From: an uncultured Campylobacter sp.
GTDB lineage: Bacteria > Campylobacterota > Campylobacteria > Campylobacterales > Campylobacteraceae
Direction of reading: 5' to 3'
Assembly (NCBI GenBank): GCA_938041615.1
Contig: CALISV010000180.1
Coordinates: forward strand, 1-15,143
DNA: 15,143 nucleotides
Shown here: piece after piece, positions 1 through 7,920 of the stretch
How the letters are laid out: each line of letters starts with the position of its first letter
Position numbering within the stretch: position 1 is the first letter of the stretch
Notes under the pieces: model-generated
What the model saw: the letters and a program-made list of their open reading frames with translations, nothing else
Database searches by the model: none
What the model was told of the DNA's origin: nothing
Program-made: the position numbers and the translations under genes

Positions 1-636
1 TAGCAGCGTCATACAGCCAAACACGCCGTCATCGTCGCCGATAAGCTCGTAAAAGTCCTCATCGGTTCGTTTATCAAGCGCGTCGATTTTAAATCTAGCT
101 ACGCGGTTAAGTCCGACCGCACCGATGAAATCAGGCCTCATGATAGCCGTACCGCACGCAGCTACGCAGATACCGCACTCTATGCAGCGGTCAAGCTCAA
201 ATACCTCTTGCGCTACTTCAGGCTCGACTTTTTCCTCAAGCTTAGAGATATCGGTCTCGTGGTCGGTGTGTATCCAGCTCTCCACGCGCTTACTCATCGC
301 GTTCATCCAGTTGCCAGTGTCTACGCTTAGGTCTTTTAGTAGTTTAAATACCGGCAAAGGCATAAGCTCAATCACGCCGTTTGGATAGTCTTTGGTTAGC
401 GTACGGCAAGCAAGCTTTGGCGTACCGTTAACTAGCATACCGCAGCTACCGCAGATACCGGCGCGGCAAACGAAGTCAAAGCTAAGATCCGGGTCAAATT
501 TCTCGCGAATTTGATTTAACGCTATAAAAAGCGTCATGCCGTCGGTTTCTTCTAGCTCGTAGGTCGCGAAATGCGGCTTTGAAATTTTGCTCAACGGATT
601 ATATTTAAATGCTTTTATGGTTATTTTTCTACTCAT
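1..636 (-). CDS. frdB: Fumarate reductase iron-sulfur subunit FrdB (partial, C-terminus outside window)
   Basis: Iron-sulfur subunit of the membrane-bound menaquinol:fumarate reductase; it carries electrons from the FrdC haems to the FAD of FrdA. The ATG at 636-634 opens 212 codons without a stop to the window edge. A [2Fe-2S] centre is seen as C57, C62, C65 and C77 (CRAGICGSC, then C77). A ferredoxin-like [11 protein letters not shown] gives C151, C154, C157 and C161. C208 follows in GVFGCMTLL. The visible positions match the Wolinella succinogenes subunit (about 239 residues) as I remember it, so roughly 30 residues with the last cluster cysteines are missing off the left edge. The start overlaps the frdA stop in ATGAGTAG (8 bases), implying translational coupling as the last gene of frdCAB. 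Confidence 0.97.
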   Translation of the reverse strand, partial: MSRKITIKAFKYNPLSKISKPHFATYELEETDGMTLFIALNQIREKFDPDLSFDFVCRAGICGSCGMLVNGTPKLACRTLTKDYPNGVIELMPLPVFKLLKDLSVDTGNWMNAMSKRVESWIHTDHETDISKLEEKVEPEVAQEVFELDRCIECGICVAACGTAIMRPDFIGAVGLNRVARFKIDALDKRTDEDFYELIGDDDGVFGCMTLL

Positions 637-2647
637 ATCCTATTCCTGCTCTTTCGTTTGGTGCTTTATATTTAGGCTGAAGATCATAGTGCATTAGCGC
701 TTCTTGGATCTCGTATCTGCCTTTGCCTTCGGCTTCCATTTTGGCGCGGATCTCATCGACCTGCGCTTGACGTACGGCGCTGTCCGGGTGCTCGATGATG
801 TTACCCTTAGCTCCGTATCCGCGGAATGCCGGCGGAATTTCCATTTTCATAATATCAAGCGGCTCATACACGATAGTCGGTAGCGTATCGCCCTCTTTCC
901 AGCTAGTTAGAGTTCTGTTTAGCCAGTTTAGGTCGTCGCGTTTCGGATAGTCCTCGCGGCAGTGCGCTCCGCGGCTCTCGGTGCGATCAAGCGCGCCTTT
1001 TGCGATACAAAGGGCTAGTTTTAGCATCTTCGGTACGCGGTAGGCCTCCTCAAGCTCAGGGTTGCCAAATAGCGCCTTGTTTGTGACTTTGACGTCTAAA
1101 GATTGCTTATAAAGCTCTTCTAGCTCTTTTACCGCTACGGCTAGACCTTCACCTGTTCTAAAGATAGCTACGTGCTCCCACATAATATCTTTCATCTTAT
1201 TTTTGATCTCAAATACGTTAAATTTGCCCTCTTTTTCGACAAGGCTCTTTAGGTAGTCTTCCTCTTTTTTAACGAATTTTTCGATATCTGCGGTATTTAT
1301 CTCGATCTCGTGCTTACCGCAGTAGTCGGCAAAATAATCGCCCACGATCATGCCCGCGACGACCGTTTCAGAAACGGAATTGCCGCCCAGACGGTTAAAT
1401 CCGTGCATATCCCAGCACGCAGCCTCGCCGGCGCTAAATAGACCCGCTAGCGTCGGGCTCTCGCCTGTAGGCTTAGTTTTTATGCCGCCCATAGAGTAGT
1501 GCTGCATAGGTAGGATCGGCGCCCAGCCTTTACCGCGTTGGCGACCGTTTTCGTCGGTATATACTTCGGTGTCGGCAGGATCGATGCCGTTAAAGATTTC
1601 GCAAATTTCTTGAACGTCGCGTAAGTTTTTCTCGATATGCTCACGTCCTAGGATCGAGATATCTAGCCAAACGTGATATCCGTATGGGCTAGGTACGCCT
1701 TTACCAGCGCGGATATGCTCCATGATGCGGCGGCTTACGACGTCGCGGCTAGCTAGTTCTTTCTTCTCAGGCTCGTAGTCGGGCATAAAGCGATATCCGT
1801 CCACGTCGCGTAAAATTCCGCCGTCGCCGCGGCAACCTTCTGTTAGCAAGATACCGCTTGGAACGATCGGAGTCGGGTGAAACTGCACCGCTTCCATATT
1901 TCCTAGTTGCGCAACACCCGTCTCAAGAGCGATGGCCGCGCCGATACCTTCGCAAACTACGGCGTTTGTAGTGTGTTTATAAACTCTACCATAGCCGCCC
2001 GTAGCGATTAGCGTACCTTTTGCGACGTATGCCGTGATCTCGCCATTAACTAGATCGCGAACGATCGCGCCGTAACAGCGGTTGTTTGCATGGATTAGGG
2101 CGATAGCTTCTTTTCTATCGTGGATTTCGACGTTATGCTTTAGAGCTTCGTTTGCTACGGCAAAAAGCATAGTGTGACCTGTGGCGTCGGCAGTAAAGCA
2201 AGTTCTCCATTTTTTAGTTCCGCCAAAGTCGCGAGAGTGGATGAGTCCGTGGACCTCTTCTTTTTCTACGATAGTCGTTTTTTGAGCGTTGATGATAGCG
2301 CTTCTCTCGCCTTTTGTTATACGAGTCCAAGGCACGCCCCAAGCGGCTAGCTCGCGGATCGCTTTTGGAGCAGTTTGGCAAAACATACGTGCAACTTGCT
2401 GATCACAGCCCCAGTCGCTACCTTTTACCGTGTCGGCAAAGTGCACATCCTCGTTGTCGCCTTCGCTCATTTTTGAATTTCCCAAAGAGGCTTGCATGCC
2501 GCCTTGCGCAGCCGCAGAGTGCGAGCGCTTAACTGGGATTAGGCTTAAAACTACCGTACTTAGCCCTTTTTCTCCTGCGGCAACGGCGGCTCGCAGACCC
2601 GCTAGACCGCCTCCGATAACTAATGCGTCATAATATTTTACGTTCAT
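629..2647 (-). CDS. frdA: Fumarate reductase flavoprotein subunit FrdA
   Basis: Catalytic flavoprotein that reduces fumarate to succinate at the cytoplasmic face of the membrane. The 672-residue product has the dinucleotide-binding GGGLAGLRA at residues 12-20. H43 in [10 protein letters not shown] is the histidine that carries covalent FAD in this family. Active-site residues H257 (FHPTP), T269-E270 and R301 (ASRDVVSRR) sit at the same numbers as in Wolinella FrdA; a later histidine (H383, MQHYSMGG) is displaced by about 14 residues by an insertion around 358-374 ([17 protein letters not shown]), which accounts for most of the extra length over about 656 residues. The ATG at 2647 has AAGGAG about 10 bases upstream and lies 18 bases after frdC. 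The gene contains only two AAATTT words in 2 kb, unlike its neighbours. It is intact. Confidence 0.98.
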   Translation of the reverse strand: MNVKYYDALVIGGGLAGLRAAVAAGEKGLSTVVLSLIPVKRSHSAAAQGGMQASLGNSKMSEGDNEDVHFADTVKGSDWGCDQQVARMFCQTAPKAIRELAAWGVPWTRITKGERSAIINAQKTTIVEKEEVHGLIHSRDFGGTKKWRTCFTADATGHTMLFAVANEALKHNVEIHDRKEAIALIHANNRCYGAIVRDLVNGEITAYVAKGTLIATGGYGRVYKHTTNAVVCEGIGAAIALETGVAQLGNMEAVQFHPTPIVPSGILLTEGCRGDGGILRDVDGYRFMPDYEPEKKELASRDVVSRRIMEHIRAGKGVPSPYGYHVWLDISILGREHIEKNLRDVQEICEIFNGIDPADTEVYTDENGRQRGKGWAPILPMQHYSMGGIKTKPTGESPTLAGLFSAGEAACWDMHGFNRLGGNSVSETVVAGMIVGDYFADYCGKHEIEINTADIEKFVKKEEDYLKSLVEKEGKFNVFEIKNKMKDIMWEHVAIFRTGEGLAVAVKELEELYKQSLDVKVTNKALFGNPELEEAYRVPKMLKLALCIAKGALDRTESRGAHCREDYPKRDDLNWLNRTLTSWKEGDTLPTIVYEPLDIMKMEIPPAFRGYGAKGNIIEHPDSAVRQAQVDEIRAKMEAEGKGRYEIQEALMHYDLQPKYKAPNERAGIGYE

Positions 2648-2665
2648 TTTTTAAAGCTCCTTTTC

Positions 2666-3364
2666 CTAAAGACTGATCCACACGAAATCGGCGATCAGCG
2701 CGATGACCGCGAGCACTCCAAAAACCGCAAATATCGCAGTTTTGGCTTTATTTCTTTTTGCGAACATCTCTTGTTTGTTTACTCCGTCGATACTTACCCA
2801 TTTTACGTATAGGCGGTACATTCCCACGCTAGCGTGAACAACCATAAATACAAGTAAAGCGAAGTAGAAAATTTCTAGTTGATGAAATGCAGCCGCTGAT
2901 TTATCGGCAGTGATATGTCCGCCAAATATTATATCGACTAAGTGTGCGCTGGCTGCGAAAAATAGAGCAAAACCGGTCAAAAACTGAAACCACCAAAGCG
3001 TAGTGTCAAGGTGCTTCATGCGGTCTTTGTGGCCTCTAAACATGATGTATTGTCTGTAGTTTGCAGGGAATTTTCTCATCGCCAAAAATGCGTGAGCGAT
3101 AAAAACAACGAATATTATCGCAGCGATAACGTTAGTAATCCACCACGTAGCCTCGCCGAATAAAAATTTAGCCTCCGCAAAACCTACAACGGCGTTAAAT
3201 GCGCCCTTGCCGAATAAAATGGTAGAGGTAAATACCATGTGACACAAAATAAAACAGGCCAAAATCAGTCCCGTTATACTTTGCAATCTGTCCCAAACGG
3301 CAGGAGTACGACTTTTTTTCGTATCCGCTTGCCTACCTAAGAAGCCCTCGATTAGCCCACTCAT
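2666..3364 (-). CDS. frdC: Fumarate reductase dihaem cytochrome b subunit FrdC
   Basis: Membrane anchor that oxidises menaquinol and passes electrons through two b haems to FrdB. I place the start at the ATG 3364-3362 (232 residues, MSGLIEGFLG) because AGGAGG lies 4 bases upstream; an in-frame ATG at 3397 lacks a ribosome site and sits in the likely promoter. Five hydrophobic segments are visible. Probable haem ligands are H42 (LCHMV), H91 (IAHAFLAMRKFP), H141 (SAHLV) and H177 (VVHASVG), matching H44, H93, H143 and H182 of Wolinella. E64 matches the quinol-site E66. The residue two before H177 is V175, where Wolinella has the E-pathway glutamate E180 (see findings). First gene of frdCAB; the C-terminus is shorter than the 256-residue Wolinella protein. 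Confidence 0.96.
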   Translation of the reverse strand: MSGLIEGFLGRQADTKKSRTPAVWDRLQSITGLILACFILCHMVFTSTILFGKGAFNAVVGFAEAKFLFGEATWWITNVIAAIIFVVFIAHAFLAMRKFPANYRQYIMFRGHKDRMKHLDTTLWWFQFLTGFALFFAASAHLVDIIFGGHITADKSAAAFHQLEIFYFALLVFMVVHASVGMYRLYVKWVSIDGVNKQEMFAKRNKAKTAIFAVFGVLAVIALIADFVWISL

Positions 3365-3387
3365 GAGCCCTCCTATAAAATTGAGAT

Positions 3388-3402
3388 AAGTTATCATAAC
3401 TT
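3388..3402. promoter_or_regulatory. 15-bp palindrome overlapping a candidate frdC -10 element
   Basis: On the minus strand this reads AAGTTATGATAACTT, two perfect 7-base arms around one base. It contains TATGAT (3397-3392), a 5/6 match to the -10 consensus, preceded by a run of eight or nine T, as is common in Campylobacter sigma-70 promoters. Transcription would begin near 3385 and leave a leader of about 20 bases with the AGGAGG site. The symmetry suggests a dimeric regulator could bind over the -10, but no regulator is identified. Confidence 0.5.
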
Positions 3403-3452
3403 AAAAAAAAATTAAATTACGATACTATAAAAACGGCATAATAGTATCGTAA
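3403..3452 (-). terminator. Hairpin plus T-tract between lgt and frdC
   Basis: Perfect 12-base inverted repeat: TTACGATACTAT at 3417-3428 and ATAGTATCGTAA at 3441-3452, with a 12-base spacer. On the minus strand the hairpin is followed by TTTAATTTTTTTT. This could end lgt transcription before the frd promoter, although the stem is AT-rich (three G-C pairs). An operator upstream of the frd promoter is an equal possibility. Confidence 0.5.
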
Positions 3453-3469
3453 ATTACTTTAAAAACCTT

Positions 3470-4285
3470 TTAAAATTTTGTATATTTTTTATTTAAGATA
3501 ATATAAAGGAAAATGCCGCATGCAAACATTAAAAAGGATAGTATCTGCCCCATAGATAAATTTAAAAATACAAAGCCGATACCGAAATCAGGCTCCCTAA
3601 AGAACTCGCAGACAAATCTGGCAAAGGTATAAAGTATGGCATAAAGAGCGATAAGTTCGCCGTCAAATTTTTTAAATTTTCTATAAACAAAAAGGATAGC
3701 AAAAACCGCAAGCCCTTCTAAAACCGCTTCGTAAATTTGCGATGGATGACGCATCTGTCCCGCGACGTTGATCGCCCATGAGACGTCCGTGATACGGCCG
3801 AATAGCTCTTGATTTAAAAAATTACCGATACGACCGAAAAAATATCCAAGCGGGATGCTAATGGCGACGAGATCCAAAAGCTGCCACAAATTTTGCTTAA
3901 ATTTACGACAAAAAGCCCACGTCGCTATCAAAAATCCGATCACTGCGCCGTGATAGCTCATACCGCGGATACCGACGAATTCGCCGTTGTGAAAGGGGTT
4001 AAAAATCTGCCAAGGATGAGTGAGATAATAAGCGGTATTTGGATCGTAAATGACGATGTAGCCCAGCCTCGCGCCCAGTATCACGCCGATTTCCACCCAA
4101 AAGAAATAGTTATCAAGCAGCGAATTTGAAATTTGCATATTATCGCGCTTGACGATAAATTTAGCCACGCCGAGCGCCACGAGCAGCGCCAGGACGTACA
4201 TTATCCCGTACCAGTGCACCTTGATGCCAAACAGCTCAAACGCGACCGGATCGAAATTTATATAAAAGTCGTTCCACCAACTCAT
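3470..4285 (-). CDS. lgt: Prolipoprotein diacylglyceryl transferase Lgt
   Basis: Inner-membrane enzyme that moves diacylglycerol from phosphatidylglycerol to the lipobox cysteine of prolipoproteins, the first step of lipoprotein maturation. The 271 residues form about seven membrane segments. Family motifs seen: HWYGIMY near 24-30, GMSYHGA around H112, the signature [13 protein letters not shown] at 151-163, RHPSQIYEA at 179-187 and [11 protein letters not shown] at 223-233, which holds the late conserved arginine. Length is normal and the gene is intact. Its ATG overlaps the stop of the upstream TorD-like gene (ATGA, 4285-4282), so the two are probably translated together. The stop is followed by an AT-rich spacer and the hairpin that separates it from frdC. 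Confidence 0.97.
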   Translation of the reverse strand: MSWWNDFYINFDPVAFELFGIKVHWYGIMYVLALLVALGVAKFIVKRDNMQISNSLLDNYFFWVEIGVILGARLGYIVIYDPNTAYYLTHPWQIFNPFHNGEFVGIRGMSYHGAVIGFLIATWAFCRKFKQNLWQLLDLVAISIPLGYFFGRIGNFLNQELFGRITDVSWAINVAGQMRHPSQIYEAVLEGLAVFAILFVYRKFKKFDGELIALYAILYTFARFVCEFFREPDFGIGFVFLNLSMGQILSFLMFACGIFLYIILNKKYTKF

Positions 4286-4839
4286 CTAGGTACGACTTTG
4301 ACTTTTAGCGTATTTTCGATACCGCTCGCAAAATCCTCAAAAAGATACCCCATCGCGCGGTAAAATTTACTTTTCGCTTCGTTTTGCAGGACTGGAGCTA
4401 GCTTTTTAGCGTAAGGAAGCAGATACGAGCTTAGCAAAACGCCCAAAATTTCCTTCGTCTGTTCGTCTTGTTTTAGCTCGACGACAGAGGAGAAAAACGA
4501 GAGCTCGTTCGTTAGGCTATCAAGCGCGCTGACGTTTAAATTTGGGCTAAATTTGCACTTTTTATAAAACCCTTCGAGGCGCGCCTTATCGCCCTCGAAA
4601 AAAAACTCTGCGTTAAAATATTTTTTCAAATTTGCAAAGTCCTTTGCGATCTCTAGGGTGCTTTCTGTTTTGATCGACTCCTCGTATAGCACGCGCCCCT
4701 TGGCGTTTGCTTCGCTATCGTTTGTTATTATCCATTTTGGATTTTTATTTAGCTCGCTAAAAAGCTTCGCACTAGGTGGCAGAGCGAAATTTAACGCAAA
4801 TATCCTTGCAATCACAGCGTAAAATTTACCTAAATTCAC
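4282..4839 (-). CDS. TorD-family molybdoenzyme chaperone-like protein
   Basis: Cytoplasmic all-helical protein of 185 residues. Resemblance to the TorD/DmsD/NarJ-type chaperones that bind twin-arginine signal peptides and help insert molybdenum cofactor rests on: the N-terminal [20 protein letters not shown] pattern (family: LYxLLARLF..PPs), a central [16 protein letters not shown] segment in the place of the family's DHLxVELEFL, and [24 protein letters not shown] near 137-160, closely like the family's LPWLPRF..L......FYRALA. The start is GTG (4839) with AAGGA about 7 bases upstream. A possible -10, TAAAAT, lies at 4871-4866. No molybdoenzyme is present in the window, so the client is unknown. 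It overlaps lgt by four bases. Recognition is by motif, not by search. Confidence 0.7.
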   Translation of the reverse strand: MNLGKFYAVIARIFALNFALPPSAKLFSELNKNPKWIITNDSEANAKGRVLYEESIKTESTLEIAKDFANLKKYFNAEFFFEGDKARLEGFYKKCKFSPNLNVSALDSLTNELSFFSSVVELKQDEQTKEILGVLLSSYLLPYAKKLAPVLQNEAKSKFYRAMGYLFEDFASGIENTLKVKVVPR

Positions 4840-4872
4840 CTTTTTCCTTTTTTGTTTTTTGCGGGATTTTAC

Positions 4873-4891
4873 AAAATTTAGGCTAAATTTT
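4873..4891. repeat. AAATTT-centred palindrome over the copA stop codon
   Basis: AAAATTTAG and CTAAATTTT form perfect 9-base arms around a single G. The right arm overlaps the copA stop codon (4892-4890). It lies just upstream of the TorD-like gene and its possible -10. There is no T-run next to it, so it is not a typical terminator. Confidence 0.75.
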
Positions 4892-7049
4892 AGATTTGCT
4901 TAAATCGTAATCTGATCGAATTTAACACGACCGTGACCGAGCTAAAGCACATCGCAGCAGCTCCGTAAACGGGTGTTAGCATGAGCCCCAAAGGCGCCAA
5001 AACTCCGGCCGCAACCGGGATACAAACGGCGTTATAAACAAACGCCCAAAACAAATTTTGCTTTATGGTTTTCATCGTCTCGTTGGCTAAATTTATCGTA
5101 GCAACCGCGCTTTCTAGATCGTTTTTTACTAGCACTACGTCGCCGGCCTCTTTTGCGATGTCCGCGCCGCTACTCATCGCGATACCCACATTTGCTTGCT
5201 TTAACGGTGCGGCGTCGTTGATACCGTCACCGACAAATAGCACCGCACCCTCTTCTTGCAGGCGTTTTATGGTTTCAAATTTTTCATTAGGCAGCATGCC
5301 GGCAAAGACCTTTTCTACGCCTAGCTTGCCAGCCACGTTTTTAGCGGTGAAGGCGTTATCCCCGGTTAGCATTACGGTCGTTACGCCGGCGTCTTTTAGG
5401 CTTTGGATAGCCTGCGCGGCATCCTCTTTTACCGTGTCGCTAAGCGCTATAAATCCAACGTAAATTTTATCCACGGCCGCGAGCACTACGCCGTTTCCTT
5501 CGTTTTGCGCTTTGGCGATTTGCTCTTTAGCCTGCGCGCTTATTTCTACGCCAAGCTCGTTTAAAAGAGCCTCGTTGCCCGCTATCACGCTCTCGTCCTC
5601 GCTCTTTACGCCGCGTCCCGCGATATTTTCAAAACCCTTTTCATCGCCTAGAATTTTAAGCCCCAGCTCATTTGCATATCTGACGATCGCAACCGATATC
5701 GGATGCGAGCTTTTGGCCTCTAGCGCGGCGATTTTGGCTAAATTTTCATCGTTTATATCGGTAAAATTTACCGAAATTTCGCCCTTGGTTAGCGTTCCGG
5801 TTTTATCAAATACCGCGTATTTCACGCCGCCAAGAACCTCTAAAACCTCGGGATTTTTGATGAGGATTCCGTTTTTAGCGCCCAGAGATAGCGAGGAGAC
5901 GATAGCTATCGGAGTAGCTAGCCCCAGCGCGCAAGGACACGAGATAATGAGCACGCAAACCGCGCTTAGCACGCCTTGCAGCGCATTTCCCGTAAGCGCA
6001 AACCACACAAAAAACGTAACGACGGCGATAGCTATCACGCTAGGCACGAAGATATTTGCCACGCGGTCGGCAAAGCGGCTGATAGGCATCTTTTTGCTCG
6101 ACGCGTCGCTTAAAAGCTCTAAAATTTGCGACAAAAGCGTCTGGCTATAGAGCTTTGTAACCTTTACGTTGATGTAGCCGTTTAAATTTATGGTTCCGGC
6201 ATTGACCTCGTCGCCTTGTTTTTTATAGGCGGGCAGGCTCTCGCCCGTTAGCATCGAGGTATCGATCTCCGCGCCGCCGTTTATCACGACTCCGTCGCAA
6301 GGCACCGCGTAGCCGCTCTTTACGACCGCGATGTCGCCTATTTTTAGGCTCACGGTATCCACTTCCAGCGCGCTACCGTCTTTTTGTAGTACGAGAGCGG
6401 TCTTTGGCGACATATCCATGAGCGATTTTATATAGTCGCCTGCGCGAGCTTTTGAACGCTCTTCTAAAAATTTACCAAGCAGCACGAAAGCCGTTATCAT
6501 GGCTGCACCAGAGACGTAGAGGTGACGCATGTTTTCAGGTAGGCGCTCGCCCGCGATAAAAACGCCCAGCGAATACGCAAACGCCGTGCTAGTGCCCAGC
6601 GCTACGAGTACGTTCATGTCGAAATTTTTATTTTTCAGCGCGCCGTAAGCATGGATGAAAAAATCCCGCCCGCACGTAGCTATCGTGATAAAGGCAAGCG
6701 CTAGCATGATGGCTGATTTTGCCGCGCTTGGCTGCTCGCTCATCTCAAGCGCCATGATCACCGCGCTAAAAGCTGCGGCGGCTAGGAAATTTCGGCGTAA
6801 ATTTAAGATATGCTTCTCGCGTTTGGCTTCAAATTCCGCCAAATCTTTGGCCACGCCGTAGCCTAGTTTTTTTATCTTTTCTTCTATCGCGGCTTGTACT
6901 TCGGCGTTTTCTATGATAAATTCGCCCGAACCGTTTGCGAAGCTGACCTTCGCGTCCAGTACGCCTGCTATCTTTTTGGTTACGCGCTCGATGGCGTTTG
7001 AGCAGTTTACGCAGGTCATGCCCGCGATGTTTAGTTTGATATTTTGCAT
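4890..7049 (-). CDS. copA: Copper-exporting P1B-type ATPase CopA
   Basis: Inner-membrane pump that expels Cu(I) from the cytoplasm using ATP. The 719-residue product has one N-terminal metal-binding domain (GMTCVNC, C13/C16), two leading helices, the actuator TGES at 268-271, the membrane metal site CPC at 371-373, phosphorylated D415 in DKTGTLT, the nucleotide-site HP at 449-450, TGDN at 562-565 and GDGIND at 607-612. YN (672-673) and MCFSS (700-704) in the last two helices mark Cu(I) specificity. The ATG at 7049 overlaps the copZ stop as TGATG; a TTG one codon earlier (7052) is possible but less likely. Third gene of the GNAT-copZ-copA set. No copper-responsive regulator is seen beside it. 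Confidence 0.97.
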   Translation of the reverse strand: MQNIKLNIAGMTCVNCSNAIERVTKKIAGVLDAKVSFANGSGEFIIENAEVQAAIEEKIKKLGYGVAKDLAEFEAKREKHILNLRRNFLAAAAFSAVIMALEMSEQPSAAKSAIMLALAFITIATCGRDFFIHAYGALKNKNFDMNVLVALGTSTAFAYSLGVFIAGERLPENMRHLYVSGAAMITAFVLLGKFLEERSKARAGDYIKSLMDMSPKTALVLQKDGSALEVDTVSLKIGDIAVVKSGYAVPCDGVVINGGAEIDTSMLTGESLPAYKKQGDEVNAGTINLNGYINVKVTKLYSQTLLSQILELLSDASSKKMPISRFADRVANIFVPSVIAIAVVTFFVWFALTGNALQGVLSAVCVLIISCPCALGLATPIAIVSSLSLGAKNGILIKNPEVLEVLGGVKYAVFDKTGTLTKGEISVNFTDINDENLAKIAALEAKSSHPISVAIVRYANELGLKILGDEKGFENIAGRGVKSEDESVIAGNEALLNELGVEISAQAKEQIAKAQNEGNGVVLAAVDKIYVGFIALSDTVKEDAAQAIQSLKDAGVTTVMLTGDNAFTAKNVAGKLGVEKVFAGMLPNEKFETIKRLQEEGAVLFVGDGINDAAPLKQANVGIAMSSGADIAKEAGDVVLVKNDLESAVATINLANETMKTIKQNLFWAFVYNAVCIPVAAGVLAPLGLMLTPVYGAAAMCFSSVTVVLNSIRLRFKQI

Positions 7050-7252
7050 CAAATTTTCTCTATGACGCTAAATCCCAAATCATCCAGCTCCTCTTTAAAT
7101 TTCGCCTCGTCCTTGCCGTCTAAATTTACGCTCACGACCTTGGGCTCTACGCTAAGATCGACCTTTATCTCGCCGTATTCGTCGCCAAGAGCGTTTTTGA
7201 TGGTATTTGCGCAGTTTTCGCAGTGGATATTGGCAACCTTAAATTTAGTCAT
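7049..7252 (-). CDS. copZ: Copper chaperone CopZ-like heavy-metal-associated protein
   Basis: Small soluble ferredoxin-fold metallochaperone (67 residues) that would deliver Cu(I) to CopA. The single domain starts KFKVANIHCENCANTI, with C11 and C14 as the CxxC ligand pair; the residue before the first cysteine is His instead of the usual Thr of GMTCxxC. Length is typical. The start overlaps the upstream acetyltransferase stop in ATGA (7252-7249) and the stop overlaps the copA start in TGATG, so translation of the three genes is probably coupled. The ribosome site is an AGGAG-like stretch inside the end of the upstream gene (reading AAAGGAGATAAAATG). Confidence 0.9.
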   Translation of the reverse strand: MTKFKVANIHCENCANTIKNALGDEYGEIKVDLSVEPKVVSVNLDGKDEAKFKEELDDLGFSVIEKI

Positions 7253-7803
7253 TTTATCTCCTTTATCATATGGTAGTATTTGTGAGAATTTATGATCATT
7301 TCGCAGTCGGTCTCAAAGCCCAAACGCTCGTAAAAAGCCATGGTTTTAGGCTTTTTTTCATCGACGATGAGGGCTACTTTTTTGATATTTCGTTTCGGCG
7401 CGATGGTAAAGACAAATTTGATCAGCTCTTTTGCGATACCTCGTCCGCGAAATCTCTCGTCCACGGCGAGACTATCGATATACAGCTCATCTGCAAAACA
7501 CTCAATCTGCGGAACTTCGTTTGAGCCGAGCATCCGCAAATGCTCCCTAATAGGCCCATCTAGCGTTTCGATCTCACCTCCGTCGTAAGCGCAGATCGCT
7601 CCCGCGATCTCGCCGTCAAATTTGAAAACAAAAACGTTGTTGTAGCTTAGGCGGTTTATCTCGCTTCTAAAAAATTTATGCAAAATTTCATCGCTCTTAG
7701 CGGGATCGCTCACGCCGCTAAGCGTAAAAGCGATGTCCTCCATGGCTAAATTTAACAGCTCTATGCAGCGCGCGGCGTCGTCTTTTCGGGCATTTAAAAT
7801 CAT
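7249..7803 (-). CDS. GNAT-family N-acetyltransferase
   Basis: Acetyl-CoA-dependent acetyltransferase of unknown substrate, 184 residues. The N-terminus MILNARKDDAARCIELL fits the usual GNAT first strand and helix. The acetyl-CoA pyrophosphate loop is RFRGRGIA at 117-124 (R117, G120, G122), preceded by the beta strand LYIDSLAVDE. The C-terminal AFYERLGFE at 156-164 is typical. The frame stays open to 8190, but that part overlaps yebC on the other strand and has no GNAT similarity, so I start at ATG 7803. No ribosome site precedes this ATG; instead TATAAT ends six bases upstream (see findings). The gene overlaps copZ by four bases; a role in copper handling is possible from context only. Confidence 0.85.
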   Translation of the reverse strand: MILNARKDDAARCIELLNLAMEDIAFTLSGVSDPAKSDEILHKFFRSEINRLSYNNVFVFKFDGEIAGAICAYDGGEIETLDGPIREHLRMLGSNEVPQIECFADELYIDSLAVDERFRGRGIAKELIKFVFTIAPKRNIKKVALIVDEKKPKTMAFYERLGFETDCEMIINSHKYYHMIKEIK

Positions 7804-7830
7804 ACGCGGATTATAGGACTTAAAGCTAAA
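7803..7830 (-). promoter_or_regulatory. Promoter of the acetyltransferase-copZ-copA operon
   Basis: On the minus strand TTTAAGTCC leads directly into a perfect TATAAT (7815-7810), followed by CCGCGT and the ATG at 7803. The TTTAAGT block resembles the upstream element of Campylobacter sigma-70 promoters. The predicted transcription start falls on or next to the A of the ATG. Confidence 0.6.
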
Positions 7831-7880
7831 TTTTTTGCTAATACGCTCAAAACCTCGCGTTTTTAAAAAAATGCAAAATT

Positions 7881-7901
7881 TTTTTAGATATAATTGGGCA
7901 A
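7881..7901 (+). promoter_or_regulatory. Promoter of yebC-ppi
   Basis: TATAAT at 7889-7894, in the context GATATAATTG and preceded by a T-run, matches the Campylobacter sigma-70 pattern. The start would be near 7901, giving a leader of about 20 bases that contains AAGGA before the yebC ATG. Confidence 0.65.
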
Positions 7902-7920
7902 AAATTTTTAAAGGAACGAA

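Noticed and set aside
3365..3397. Upstream ATG for frdC at 3397
   Set aside because: No ribosome site there, it lies in the likely -10 region, and the ATG at 3364 has AGGAGG and matches known FrdC N-termini.
5512..6150. 212-residue plus-strand open frame inside copA
   Set aside because: Serine-rich antisense shadow of a clear P-type ATPase.
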